Translations under genes and position numbers: made by a program
Part shown: in pieces, positions 25,054 to 34,200 of the stretch
Layout of the letters: every line of letters starts with the position of its first letter
Numbering within the stretch: the first letter of the stretch is position 1
Notes under the pieces: generated by a model
The model's input: the letters and a program-made list of their open reading frames with translations, nothing else
The model's database searches: none
What the model was told of the DNA's origin: nothing
Source of the DNA: Aulosira sp. FACHB-615
GTDB taxonomy: Bacteria > Cyanobacteriota > Cyanobacteriia > Cyanobacteriales > Nostocaceae
Assembly: GCF_014698045.1 (NCBI RefSeq)
Contig: NZ_JACJSE010000004.1
Span: 496,001 to 560,000 of the forward strand
Reading direction: 5' to 3'
Length of the DNA: 64,000 nucleotides

Positions 25054-26652
25054 TTAATTGTGCAGAAATTCTGCGGCTATTTGTTGTAGTGCTTGACGGT
25101 TAACTTTACCTTGGGCGTTACGGGGTAAATCGTCTAGACAAATCCAATGTTTAGGAATTTTGAATTTACTGAGTTGATTTTTTAGTAAAGTTGTGATTTC
25201 TAAATGAGAAATATGAGCATTTTGAGGAATATATATAGCTGTTAAAGCTTGTCCCCAATGTTTATCAGGTACACCAATTACGCAAACATCAACAACTAAT
25301 TGAGTTGCGCGGATAGCTGCTTCAATTTCGGACGGGTAAACGTTTTCGCCGCCTGTAATGATTTTATCGCTGTTGCGTCCGATTATATTCAGATAACCTT
25401 GATTATCTAAAAAACCTAAATCATCTACTTGTAAATAATCTTGATTTTCCCAATGATGAGGATAATAACCAAGGGCTAAAGATTTTGCTTGAATGGTAAT
25501 ATTCCCAATTTGATTAGGTGGTAAAACTTCGCCTTGGGAATTGTGAATTGTTACCTGGGCATGAGGTAAAATTTGTCCACTGTTAATTTTACCCTGAAGA
25601 AAATCATCAGGTTTGAGGGTAGCAATTTGCGAAGCGGTTTCTGTCATGCCATAGGTTGGTGCTAATCTAATATTATGAAATCGGGCTTTATCGAATAATT
25701 CTTGCCAAGCTGGTGCGCCGCCTAACATAATAGTTTGGAATTGGGCTAACCATTGGGTTAATTCTGGATTTTGTAAAAGGCGTTGTAGTTGAGTTGGTAC
25801 TAAGGAAAGGAAAAAATCTGCTGGTTGAATTGTAGGTATTTGTCCAGTTTCTAAATTTTTGAATGGCAGAATAGTGAGTTTACCGCCAGTTGTAAAAGAA
25901 CGGATGAATTGCATTAACCCACTGACATGATAAAGGGGTAATACACAAACAGAATTTACTTGTGTTAACTGAAAATATTCTGTAAATCCTTGCACAGATG
26001 CGGTGAGGGTTTGCCAAGTGTGGATGGCGAATTTGATGTTACCTGATGAACCGCCTGTGGGAATCATGATTTGGGGGGAGTTGGGAGTGGGGAGTTGGGA
26101 GTGGGGAGTGGTGGTTCGGCTACTTCGGTTGCGCTCAGTACAAGTTCGCTCACCAACCGGGAGTGGGGAATTGGAAGTGGGAAGTGCTGAGTGCTGTACA
26201 CTGAGCGAAGTCGAAGTGTACGTATTGGTTCGGCTACTTCGGCTGTGTTCAGTACAAGTTCGCTCACCAACCGGGAGTGGGGAGTTTACTTCGGCTACTT
26301 CGGCTGCGCTCAGTACAAGTTCGCTCAGTAACCGGGAATGGGAATTAAAATTGATTCCTAAGATAATATCTGGTTGGACTAATTCAAATACTTTTTGCCA
26401 TTCTTGGGTTCCCCAGTCGGGGTTACAGAGAAATACAGGACAATTGGCTGCACAAGCGGCGAGAAAGCTGGCTAGAAATTTGACTGGTTCGCGTTCAGCT
26501 AAGATAATTTTTGGTGGCGTGTGGCGTTGTTTTAATATTTCTGTGAGTTCTAAATATAGTTTTTTAGCTATTGCTGAAAATTGATGGCTGTTGTCAGTAA
26601 TTAACCAATCAGATGGAGGTAAATTTTGCAGATAAGTTAAAGGTTGTTCCAT
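25054..26652 (-). CDS. menE: O-succinylbenzoate-CoA ligase with repeat-derived insert
   Basis: MenE activates o-succinylbenzoate with ATP and CoA in phylloquinone/menaquinone synthesis. The ANL-superfamily motifs are present: PTGGSSGNIKF (P-loop, about 198-208), APTYGMTETASQIA, DLGFLDNQGYLNIIGR and the catalytic lysine near the end (PRNAQGKVNR). At 532 residues it is about 70-90 longer than expected. The excess lies at residues about 103-193, entirely made of repeat sequence (VGERTCTEHSRSSRT, STSLSVQHSALPTSN, TPHSQLPTPNSP), directly before the P-loop. The frame stays open. Its ATG overlaps the end of menC by 16 bases. Confidence 0.9.
   Translation of the reverse strand: MEQPLTYLQNLPPSDWLITDNSHQFSAIAKKLYLELTEILKQRHTPPKIILAEREPVKFLASFLAACAANCPVFLCNPDWGTQEWQKVFELVQPDIILGINFNSHSRLLSELVLSAAEVAEVNSPLPVGERTCTEHSRSSRTNTYTSTSLSVQHSALPTSNSPLPVGERTCTERNRSSRTTTPHSQLPTPNSPQIMIPTGGSSGNIKFAIHTWQTLTASVQGFTEYFQLTQVNSVCVLPLYHVSGLMQFIRSFTTGGKLTILPFKNLETGQIPTIQPADFFLSLVPTQLQRLLQNPELTQWLAQFQTIMLGGAPAWQELFDKARFHNIRLAPTYGMTETASQIATLKPDDFLQGKINSGQILPHAQVTIHNSQGEVLPPNQIGNITIQAKSLALGYYPHHWENQDYLQVDDLGFLDNQGYLNIIGRNSDKIITGGENVYPSEIEAAIRATQLVVDVCVIGVPDKHWGQALTAIYIPQNAHISHLEITTLLKNQLSKFKIPKHWICLDDLPRNAQGKVNRQALQQIAAEFLHN
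26074..26340. repeat. Repeat cluster inside menE
   Basis: Three copies of a block of about 57 bases (GGTTCGGCTACTTCGG, CGCTCAGTACAAGTTCGCTC, ACCAACCGGGAGTGGGG) at about 26110-26165, 26226-26282 and 26285-26338, mixed with GGGGAGT heptamers and one TGAGCGAAGTCGAAGTG module. All lies within the menE frame. Confidence 0.85.
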
Positions 26653-27857
26653 AAATTTTCAGGATTTGTTGCTGCTGCTTGGGCAAAAAAATGATCAACA
26701 CCAAAACCAACGGCTCTGTTTTTGCGAGATAATTCGGCTGCTAGTTTAAGTGCAGCTTGTCTACCAATGACAGTCTCAAATACAGAGGAAAATACAGCAT
26801 CAATTTTATGTTGTTGGCAAAACTGACGCAGCTTTGATGGTGAACCAATAATTCCGGGTTTAAGGACAAAAATTCCTCGCCAGCCTTGTTGATAACAACT
26901 GAGGAGTTGTTGGAGTGTGGCGACAGATTCATCTAATGCGATCGCAGTTCGGTAAAATTTACTTAACTCCAACATCCCCGCTAAGTCTTTCACAGGTAGG
27001 GGTTGTTCTAAAAATTCAATTTCTGCGGTAACTTCACCCTGAATTTTGTCACAAGTCTCTAGCCATAACTCGGCTTCTTCATAGCTGAGTCCACCGTTAG
27101 CATCGAGGCGCAGTTTAGCTGAGGCGGGTAAGCTACGACATAGGTTATCAAAAATTGCGAGTTCTGTGGCGATCGCATCAACACCAATTTTCCATTTAAA
27201 TGTACGATATCCTTCTTCCCACAGCTTTTGCCATTGTTGTAAAGCCACCTCACCCGCAGCAAGTAACCCACTACACCAGAATTTCTCACGTATGGGTAGC
27301 GGGTGTGGGGAGAGAGGGGAGTGTGGGGAGTGTGGGGAGTGTGGGGGGAAAGATTTCTTCACCATCCTCCCACCCTTCCCACTCCCTACTCCCTCAAACG
27401 CTGACTCAAACCCAAATTGACAAGCGGGTAAATCATCAGGAATTGCAAAAATAGTTTCAGATGTAATTTCTTTGGGTAGTTGGCGACAAAAATCTAAAGC
27501 TTGTTCTAAAGTTTCCGAAGCAAACCAACTAATAGGCGCAATTTCTCCCCAGCCAACATTCCCCGCTTCATCAACCAGACGCAGAATAATTCCCTCGCGC
27601 ATCTCCCAAACACCATGATGAGTAGTAAGCGGACGCGCAAATTTACGCTGGTAAGGACGAAATGTGAAAAGTGCTGAGTGCTGAGTGCTGAGTGCTGAGT
27701 TGGGAGTGCTGAGTTGGGAGTGCTGAGTGCTGAGTGCTGAGTTGGGAGTGCTGAGTTGGGAGTGCTGAGTACTGAGTGCTGAGTGCTGAGTGCTGAGTGA
27801 TTTACACTGAGCGAAGTCGAAGTGTGAATGTTGAGGTACAAATTTATCTGCGTTCAT
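26637..27857 (-). CDS. menC: O-succinylbenzoate synthase with two repeat-derived inserts
   Basis: MenC dehydrates SHCHC to o-succinylbenzoate and belongs to the enolase superfamily. Catalytic features are visible: FKWKIGV (KxK), LRLDANGG, EFLEQPL, ALDESV and FVLKPG. Of 406 residues, the first 63 are repeat-derived (STQHSAL-type units) and precede the true fold start at FTFRPYQRKFARPL. The ATG itself lies in a repeated GCAGATGAACGCAGATAAA unit, and no other ATG, GTG or TTG is available in frame before the conserved region. A second insert at about 156-189 (PPHSPHSPHSPLSPHPLP) follows FGFESAFE. Overlaps menE and shares a leftward operon with menA. Confidence 0.88.
   Translation of the reverse strand: MNADKFVPQHSHFDFAQCKSLSTQHSALSTQHSQLSTPNSALSTQHSQLSTPNSALSTQHSALFTFRPYQRKFARPLTTHHGVWEMREGIILRLVDEAGNVGWGEIAPISWFASETLEQALDFCRQLPKEITSETIFAIPDDLPACQFGFESAFEGVGSGKGGRMVKKSFPPHSPHSPHSPLSPHPLPIREKFWCSGLLAAGEVALQQWQKLWEEGYRTFKWKIGVDAIATELAIFDNLCRSLPASAKLRLDANGGLSYEEAELWLETCDKIQGEVTAEIEFLEQPLPVKDLAGMLELSKFYRTAIALDESVATLQQLLSCYQQGWRGIFVLKPGIIGSPSKLRQFCQQHKIDAVFSSVFETVIGRQAALKLAAELSRKNRAVGFGVDHFFAQAAATNPENLWNNL
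27295..27400. repeat. GGGGAGT/GTGTGGGGA repeats inside menC
   Basis: Three or four GTGTGGGGA-type units and further GGGAGT units within the menC frame, encoding HSPHSPHSP. Confidence 0.8.
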
Positions 27858-27875
27858 CTGCGTTCATCTGCGGTT
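27668..27875. repeat. GCTGAGT heptamer array forming the menC 5' end
   Basis: About fifteen GCTGAGT/TGGGAGT heptamers (27668-27800), an ACTGAGCGAAGTCGAAGTG module (27805-27824) and a CTGCGTTCATCTGCGTTCAT unit (27848-27867). Read on the minus strand they provide the start codon and the first 60 or so codons of menC. Confidence 0.85.
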
Positions 27876-27905
27876 AATTATTCTTTTCGTACCTCTGACG
27901 ACTCA

Positions 27906-28805
27906 TCACCCAATAAAAAACCCTACACCTAAAAACAAACAACTCCAGAAATGCACAGCCACCGCGATAAATTTACAATTGCTAACTTTGTCTGGATAGT
28001 TGTGATTTTCTTGGACGTGGCGACATAATTTGAAAGCGGATGGTAAACTCAACCAACTCAATAATGTCCAGACTGGGAAGATTCCCAAAATCACCAACAA
28101 TAAAGATAAAGGATAGATACTGGCGGTAAACCAAACTAAAACTTTTGCACCGTTGGCTGTACCTAAACGCACAATTGGCGATCGCTTTCCTGCGGCTATG
28201 TCATCCTTAACTTGGTGAAAGTGTGAACAAAACAAAATTAAGCTAGTTACAATCCCAACAATCACCGAAGCTGTAAAACTAGCCACTGACCAAGTTTGAG
28301 TTTGGCTGTAATATACCGTTGGCACTAACAAAGGCCCAAAGGCAAAAAAGCAGAGAATTTCGCCTAATCCTTGGTATCCTAGCCGAAAGGGTGGCCCTTG
28401 GTACATATAACCCAAAGCACAAGCCACTAACATCATGATGATCACAGTTGGGTCTTGTTGCCAAGTAGCGATCGCGAGTATTCCTAACAACCCAATTACC
28501 AAACACAGATTTGCTAACCAAAATATTAGTGACTTCTTCCCCGTTAAATTCACTAGAGAATGATGTTTATTTTTATCGATTCCTGTTTCAGAATCAAACA
28601 CATCATTACTCAAATTTTCCCATACCAGAATTAATATTGCTGCTCCTAAAAAAGTTAAAAATACTGTTGTATTTAAATTCTTGGTTTCGGCAAAAGCAAT
28701 TGCTGTTCCTATCCAGATAGGCATAATCGCCACACTGTACATTGGTGGTTTAATTGCCGCCATCCACAGCTTATTTTTGGAATGTGAAATCTGCTTGGTA
28801 GTCAT
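27906..28805 (-). CDS. menA: 1,4-dihydroxy-2-naphthoate phytyltransferase
   Basis: An integral membrane UbiA-family prenyltransferase, 299 residues with about eight or nine transmembrane segments. It attaches the phytyl chain in phylloquinone synthesis. The first Asp-rich motif is NLSNDVFDSETGIDKNKHH and the second is DDIAAGKRSPIVRLGT. Start at ATG 28805 (MTTKQISHSKNKLW). It is the promoter-proximal gene of menA-menC-menE; 48 bases to menC. Confidence 0.93.
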   Translation of the reverse strand: MTTKQISHSKNKLWMAAIKPPMYSVAIMPIWIGTAIAFAETKNLNTTVFLTFLGAAILILVWENLSNDVFDSETGIDKNKHHSLVNLTGKKSLIFWLANLCLVIGLLGILAIATWQQDPTVIIMMLVACALGYMYQGPPFRLGYQGLGEILCFFAFGPLLVPTVYYSQTQTWSVASFTASVIVGIVTSLILFCSHFHQVKDDIAAGKRSPIVRLGTANGAKVLVWFTASIYPLSLLLVILGIFPVWTLLSWLSLPSAFKLCRHVQENHNYPDKVSNCKFIAVAVHFWSCLFLGVGFFIG

Positions 28806-28841
28806 TAGTTAATATTGATTGCTTATCAAAATAGAATCCAG

Positions 28842-28974
28842 CCTATAGGAATCCGGTTTGATTTCTGAATTTATTTGTGTAGGTAGGGAATAGGGAATGG
28901 AGAGTCGGGAGTAGGAAAGAAGCCTGATCTGAATGTACTGATTTTTTTCAGAAATCAAATATGAGTCCTATATA
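28842..28974. mobile_element. MITE-like element with TTGATTTCTGAA inverted ends
   Basis: CTATAGGAATCCGGTTTGAT..TTCTGAA at the left is matched by the complement of TTCAGAAATCAAATATGAG..CCTATAT at the right, about 130 bases apart. It abuts the next element, sharing the CTATATAG junction. Confidence 0.65.
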
Positions 28975-29076
28975 GCCATATTAAATGATTTACAAACATC
29001 TCTCTACCTTGTCTACCCCCTCCTCCTTGTCTCCCTTGTCTCGGTTATTCACACATCAAATATGACTGCTATATCT
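28969..29076. mobile_element. MITE-like element of the TATAGCAGTCCTA family
   Basis: TATATAGCCATATTAAATGA on the left and CACATCAAATATGACTGCTA on the right. The sequence aligns in reverse with the 56732-56807 element. The interior is expanded by CTTGTCTCC-type short repeats. Confidence 0.65.
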
Positions 29077-29451
29077 TGGGGTATGAATCAATAATTTCAA
29101 CCCTCAAGAAATCTCAAAACTAGTTGTCTAGAATTAATAACTGGCTTACATCCCCACCAATTAATTCTGCCTCCTGAATCCTGACTTCTGAATTCTTATT
29201 TAATTATTTTACCCAGTAATTAGCCCTGAATAGTCAGCACTTTTTTGAACTGATTAACCATATCCTTAGTAAAACTTATTCTTTAGTTGCAGGCTGAAAC
29301 TGAGCATAGATTGTCAGCGTTTGGTAATACCTAAAACAAAGCAAACTATACTCTGGTGAAATGTCGTCTGAATATGTTACCTGTAGAAATAGACCATGAT
29401 TAATTACACTTTAGGAAGATTACTTAAAAAAAATTTACTATTCCTAGATCC
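29077..29451. other. Intergenic region upstream of menF
   Basis: About 375 bases without a gene; contains the menF promoter region. Nothing else recognised. Confidence 0.4.
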
Positions 29452-30867
29452 ATGACAGTTTCACCATGTCGTAACAACTTCTTTGTAACGCACAAAGACA
29501 TATACCAATTTCTGTTAGCGGTTCAAGAAAATTGCCTCACCAATAATTGTCGGCAAATTGTGAGTATTTCCCTAGAACTCGACTGGGTTGATCCTTTAGT
29601 TGTATTAGATAAACTAGCGCAAGCAAATGAAATAAATTTTTACTTTGAGAATAGAGGTAAAGGCGAAGCGATCGCCGCGATTGATGCTGTCACAAAATTA
29701 CAAATTAATGGGCAAGACCGATTTAATCAAGCAGAACATTTTATCAAAAGTTGTCTAAAAAATATAATTCCTTTTGGAGATATTCACAAACCTTTAGCAA
29801 GCCCCCGTTTTTTTTGTTACTTTAGTTTTTTTAACCAAAATATTCAAACAGATTATCCTTTTCCTTCCGCGACGATATTTTTACCGCGCTGGCAAATAGC
29901 TGTAAAAAATCAGGACTGTATCTTAGTCGCTAACCTATTAATCACAGCCAACACCAATTTAGATAAAATTTGGCATGATTTATGGAGTAAAGTCGAACTA
30001 ATTAATTCTTTAGAATATTTCTCACCTAAACTTGACTTTTTCTCAACCCACTTGAGTAAACAACCTGTAACGCAAGGTACAGCATTTAAGCGTTCTGTTG
30101 TTTCGGCTTTAGAAAAAATCCAAGCTAGTCATCTCAGCAAAATTGTTTTAGCAGATGCTTTAGATGTCCGGGCAAATCATCAGTTTAATTTATATAAATC
30201 ATTAGATAATCTCCGACAAATTCATCCTAATTGTTATGTTTTTTCCACCAGTAATGGTAAGGGACAAAACTTTATCGGTGCAAGTCCAGAAAGATTAATT
30301 TGTATTCAAAATCAACAATTAATCACCGATGCTTTAGCGGGTTCTGCGCCACGGGGTAAAACACCAGCCGAAGACGCGGCGAATGCAAATCGCTTACTCA
30401 ACAGTGAAAAAGAAAGACACGAACACTCATTAGTCATTGATTTTATAACTCAACGCTTATCACAACTAGGATTATCCCCCCAAACATTACCGCCACGTCT
30501 GCGACAGCTATCTAACATCCAACATTTATGGACACCCATTAGCGCCACCGTTCCCCCTCACGTCCACCCCTTAAAAATTGTGGCGCAACTGCATCCCACA
30601 CCAGCCGTTGCTGGCGCAGCGCGAGACGTGGCTTGTGCAGAAATTCGGCGTTACGAAAGCTTTGAAAGGGGTTTATATGCTGCGCCTCTGGGTTGGATAG
30701 ACTCGCAAGGTAACTGTGAGTTCATTGTGGGGATTCGTTCGGCATTAATTGATGGCGATCGCGCTAGACTTTACGCAGGTGCAGGTATCGTCGCCGGTTC
30801 TGACCCCGATAAAGAATTTGCTGAAGTCCAACTCAAACTCCAGGCGTTATTGAAAGCGTTAGTTTAG
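29452..30867 (+). CDS. menF: Isochorismate synthase
   Basis: MenF converts chorismate to isochorismate, the entry step to phylloquinone. The 471 residues end in a chorismate-binding domain: KIVLADALDVRANHQ (catalytic Lys region), FIGASPERLICIQNQQLITD, GSAPRGKTPAEDAANANRLL, LVIDFI, LHPTPAVAGAARDVACAEIR and LYAGAGIVAGSDPDKEFAEV. Start at ATG 29452. It is divergent from menA-menC-menE, so all four men genes share this locus, with the promoter region full of MITEs between them. Confidence 0.93.
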   Translation: MTVSPCRNNFFVTHKDIYQFLLAVQENCLTNNCRQIVSISLELDWVDPLVVLDKLAQANEINFYFENRGKGEAIAAIDAVTKLQINGQDRFNQAEHFIKSCLKNIIPFGDIHKPLASPRFFCYFSFFNQNIQTDYPFPSATIFLPRWQIAVKNQDCILVANLLITANTNLDKIWHDLWSKVELINSLEYFSPKLDFFSTHLSKQPVTQGTAFKRSVVSALEKIQASHLSKIVLADALDVRANHQFNLYKSLDNLRQIHPNCYVFSTSNGKGQNFIGASPERLICIQNQQLITDALAGSAPRGKTPAEDAANANRLLNSEKERHEHSLVIDFITQRLSQLGLSPQTLPPRLRQLSNIQHLWTPISATVPPHVHPLKIVAQLHPTPAVAGAARDVACAEIRRYESFERGLYAAPLGWIDSQGNCEFIVGIRSALIDGDRARLYAGAGIVAGSDPDKEFAEVQLKLQALLKALV

Positions 30868-30951
30868 TCATTGGTTATTGGTCATTTGTCATTAGTTCTT
30901 TGTCAGTACAAATGACCAATAGCTCTAAGTTGTGCGATCGCTCTGAAAACC

Positions 30952-31085
30952 TGTCATTGCGTTCGCGTAGCGTCTCGCAGAGAGGAAGAACGACGTAGGC
31001 GTAAGACTTCCCGCAGGGTAGCAATCGCCAAAACTACGGGATTATGCGATTACTTCGCTCCGTTATCACTGCGCTCGTAATGACA
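30952..31085. repeat. Inverted repeat element TGTCATTGCG...CGTAATGACA
   Basis: Ends TGTCATTGCGTTCGC and GCGCTCGTAATGACA are inverted copies. The interior holds GCGTAGCGTCTCGCAGAGAG and ACTTCCCGCAGGG modules. This is a dispersed palindromic repeat of Nostoc type, with no coding capacity. Confidence 0.7.
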
Positions 31086-31118
31086 ATTTAAGGAGGCTAT
31101 AACGTCTGAAACCCTTGT

Positions 31119-31180
31119 AGCTACCACTTGTGTGTACACCGTAGCCTTTTTAAGGGGGTCGCCGTAGGCGGGGGGATCTA
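31119..31180. repeat. Fragment of the AATTACCCC-type element end
   Basis: ACTTGTGTGTACACCGTAGCC matches in reverse the flank of the 22842-22977 element, followed by a GGGGGTCGCCGTAGGCGGGGGG stretch described here by position only at about 31155-31177. Confidence 0.45.
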
Positions 31181-31228
31181 AATCTAGGATGAGTAAAGCT
31201 TTATCCGAAAAGTATTGACTCGACGATT

Positions 31229-31261
31229 AGATCCCCGACTTCTTGAAGAAGTCGGGGATCT
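31229..31261. repeat. 33-bp palindrome downstream of the CHAT gene
   Basis: AGATCCCCGACTTCTT, one G, then the exact complement. It lies 8 bases past the CHAT gene stop and can act as a terminator stem. The same palindrome, with A at the centre, occurs upstream of that gene at 35223-35255. Confidence 0.9.
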
Positions 31262-31269
31262 GGAAAAAC

Positions 31270-34200
31270 TCAAAATCGCTCAAATAACCACTCATCGCCA
31301 ACAATCGCCTCTAGCAGTTGCACCAAACGCGGGATAAAATAATTAGGGTCATTTAACCGTTGCTGCACAAACCAAGCATCAAAAGCTTGCGGTTCAATAC
31401 CTTGAGCAGTAGCCGCACTTGCTAAAATATCAAAACTGCGCTGTTTCAACTCCTCTAACTGCGGATGCTGATCACCGCGAACTTGACAGAGAAACATTGC
31501 AACTGCACCTAGCAAAGCTTTCATTTTATCGTCTGCTCTTAATAGCTTATACATACTATTAATCGTAGTTACGGTATCCGCTAAGGGTGTAGAAATTCGC
31601 AGGCATAGCCATACAGCTTGAGCAAGGTAGATAACTCCCTTTGTTTCATCAGTAACCCCTAAGTTACCCAATGTGGTAAATAAATCTACGTAAGCATGGA
31701 CTTGTCCAAGGATTTGGGCTGCTTGCAGATTTAGTTCTAATTGTTTTGCTTTATCTCCCCTTTTTCTTTCACAGTAAGCCATGCTGTTTAAAGTCGCGGC
31801 TTTCCCTTGGACATAGTTGATGCTTTCATAAATTTTCTCAGATTGGTGTAATAATGTGAGCGCACTGGTTATGTCTCCCTGTTTAGCTTTTAAAAGAGCT
31901 ATTTCATGTAAAGTCGCGGTTTTATTATGAAGATCATGAATACTGTCAAAAATTTCAAAACATTGTTGAAACTGTGTAAGCGCACCAGGTATGTCTCCTT
32001 GTTGGGCTGTTAAACGAGCCATTTCGTGTAGCGTCGTCGCTTTCCCTTGAAGATCGTGGATGCTTTCAAAAATTTCAAAAGATTGTTGGAACTGTGTAAG
32101 CGCAGTAGGTATATTTCCTTGTTGGGCTGTTAAACGAGCTATTTCGTGTAGCGTCGCCGCCTTCCCTTGAAGATCGTGAATACACTCTTTGATATACAAA
32201 GATTGTTGGAACGATGTAAGCGCACCAGGTATGTCTCCTTGTTGGGCTGTTAAACGAGCTATTTCATGTAGAGTTGCAGCTTTACCTTTGACATCATTGA
32301 TCCTGTCAAAAATTTTCCCAGACTGCTGGAAAAATCCAATTGCACCAAATATGTTTCCCTGTTGTGCTACTAAAGAAGCCATGTTGTTGAGAATTGTGGC
32401 TTTTTTTGTTAAATCATCCTCTGGGCAAAGTTCTAAAGCTCGTTCATAATGCGTCAATGCTTCCTTGACAAAGCCCAAAACTACTTCCGCCCTAGCAATT
32501 GTTCCTAAAATCCGGTAATCTTCACCCAATTGCAGAATTTCTTGGCATAGTTCCCACGCTTCTATATATCGGCTGTTGTTGACCCAATAATTTGCAATGT
32601 TATCTCCCACACTAACAGCAATTTCTTTTTCTTCTGCTAACACTGCTAACCTAACTATTTCTCGTGCTTGTTCTTCATTCTTGTTATCCAATTCTTCCCA
32701 CCAACTGCGGTAAATAATCTGCGTCGCTGCTTTTTGCGTGGTTTGCCATTCTTCTTCAGTTAATAGCGGTTGCAGCAAGGGTGCTAAAATCGTCGTCACT
32801 CGATATTCTGGCGTTTGCTTGGCGTAAGTCGTCCCTGATTCCACTAGGCTGAGGCTAATTAACTTGGGGAGTGTACTTCGGCTGCGCTCAGTAACCAGGG
32901 AGTTTACTTCGACTTCGCTCAGTAAACGGGGGGTAGGGAATGGCGAGTTTACTTCGACTTGGCTGTGGCTCACTTCAACTTGGCTTTGGCTCACTTCAAC
33001 TTGGCTGTGGCTCACTTCGACTTGGCTGTGGCTCACTTCGACTTGGCTGTGGCTCACTGAGCGAAGTCGAAGTGAGCAAACAGAGTTAATAATATCGATT
33101 GTCACCGGCAAACGAAACACACTCAACTGAGCGAGAAACTTTTTCTCCTCATCCTCCAAAGCATTTAACAGCGTTTCTGCCAAAATATTCTCTCGAAACT
33201 TAAGCTGTACACCCTCCAACTTTGTCAACAATTCTTCTTCCGCTACATCTGGTAACTGCACTACTTCCACCAACCACTTCAACAAGCGCGGATTTCCATC
33301 AGCAATTTTGAGAAGGCGCTGCTTTTTCACTTGCAGTCGCACATCCCCATCCAATTGCCAGTAAATTTTATTAATATCCGCCTCACCCATCGCCGCTAAT
33401 TTTTCCAAATGCAGACGATGGGGAGGTAAGGTATTTTCTTCCAAATAACGACAGGTGACAATCAACCGACTTTCCGCTTGATTTTCTGCCAACGCTGCAC
33501 ACAACGCGGCTAACACATCATAAGCAGCCGTCGTCATCCGCAAACTACCATCAGCCACATTCTCTTGGGGGATATTCTGCTCAAAATCATCCAAAACCAA
33601 CAACACAGGCTTATCGTGTTCGTCTTCTATCGCTTCAAAAAAGTTCTGCAACCGCCCTTTAAACGAAATTCCCGGTTGATTTAACAAAGCTGGTACACCT
33701 GCAAACCGTTCATACTTACTCGCCAGCTTGTTAATTAACCCTACCTCATCCACCACCCCAATCAACACCACCCGTTCAAAATTCGGGCGTTGCGCTTGCA
33801 CCCGCGTACACAACCGCGCCGCCAGGGAACTCTTACCCAAACCCCCCATCCCCGCAATAAATACGCCGATATCATCGCTAGTTTGTTTTAACGCCCGCAT
33901 TCCCCGTTGTAATGCTTTTCGTCGCCCGACAAACTCCCCATGACTAGCAACTTTAACGATGTTATTTTCATCCAGAAATTCACTTTCAGGCGGTGTAAAC
34001 TTCAACTTCTCCCGCTTTTTAGTATTTAGCGGTGTCACTAACTCCCCAATAGCGCGACTATCCCGATAAATTCGTAATAAATGCCAATCACTGCGTTCTT
34101 TAGCAATCATCTCTTGCTGTGCAGCTTTGACAGCATCTTCCACCGTCGCCCCAGTCGCCAAAGCGTGATAAAGTGCCTGAGCCGCAATAATACCAGTTCT

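Noticed and set aside
31840..32330. Possible CRISPR array from 120-base periodicity
   Set aside because: The repeats encode TPR units in a continuous reading frame.
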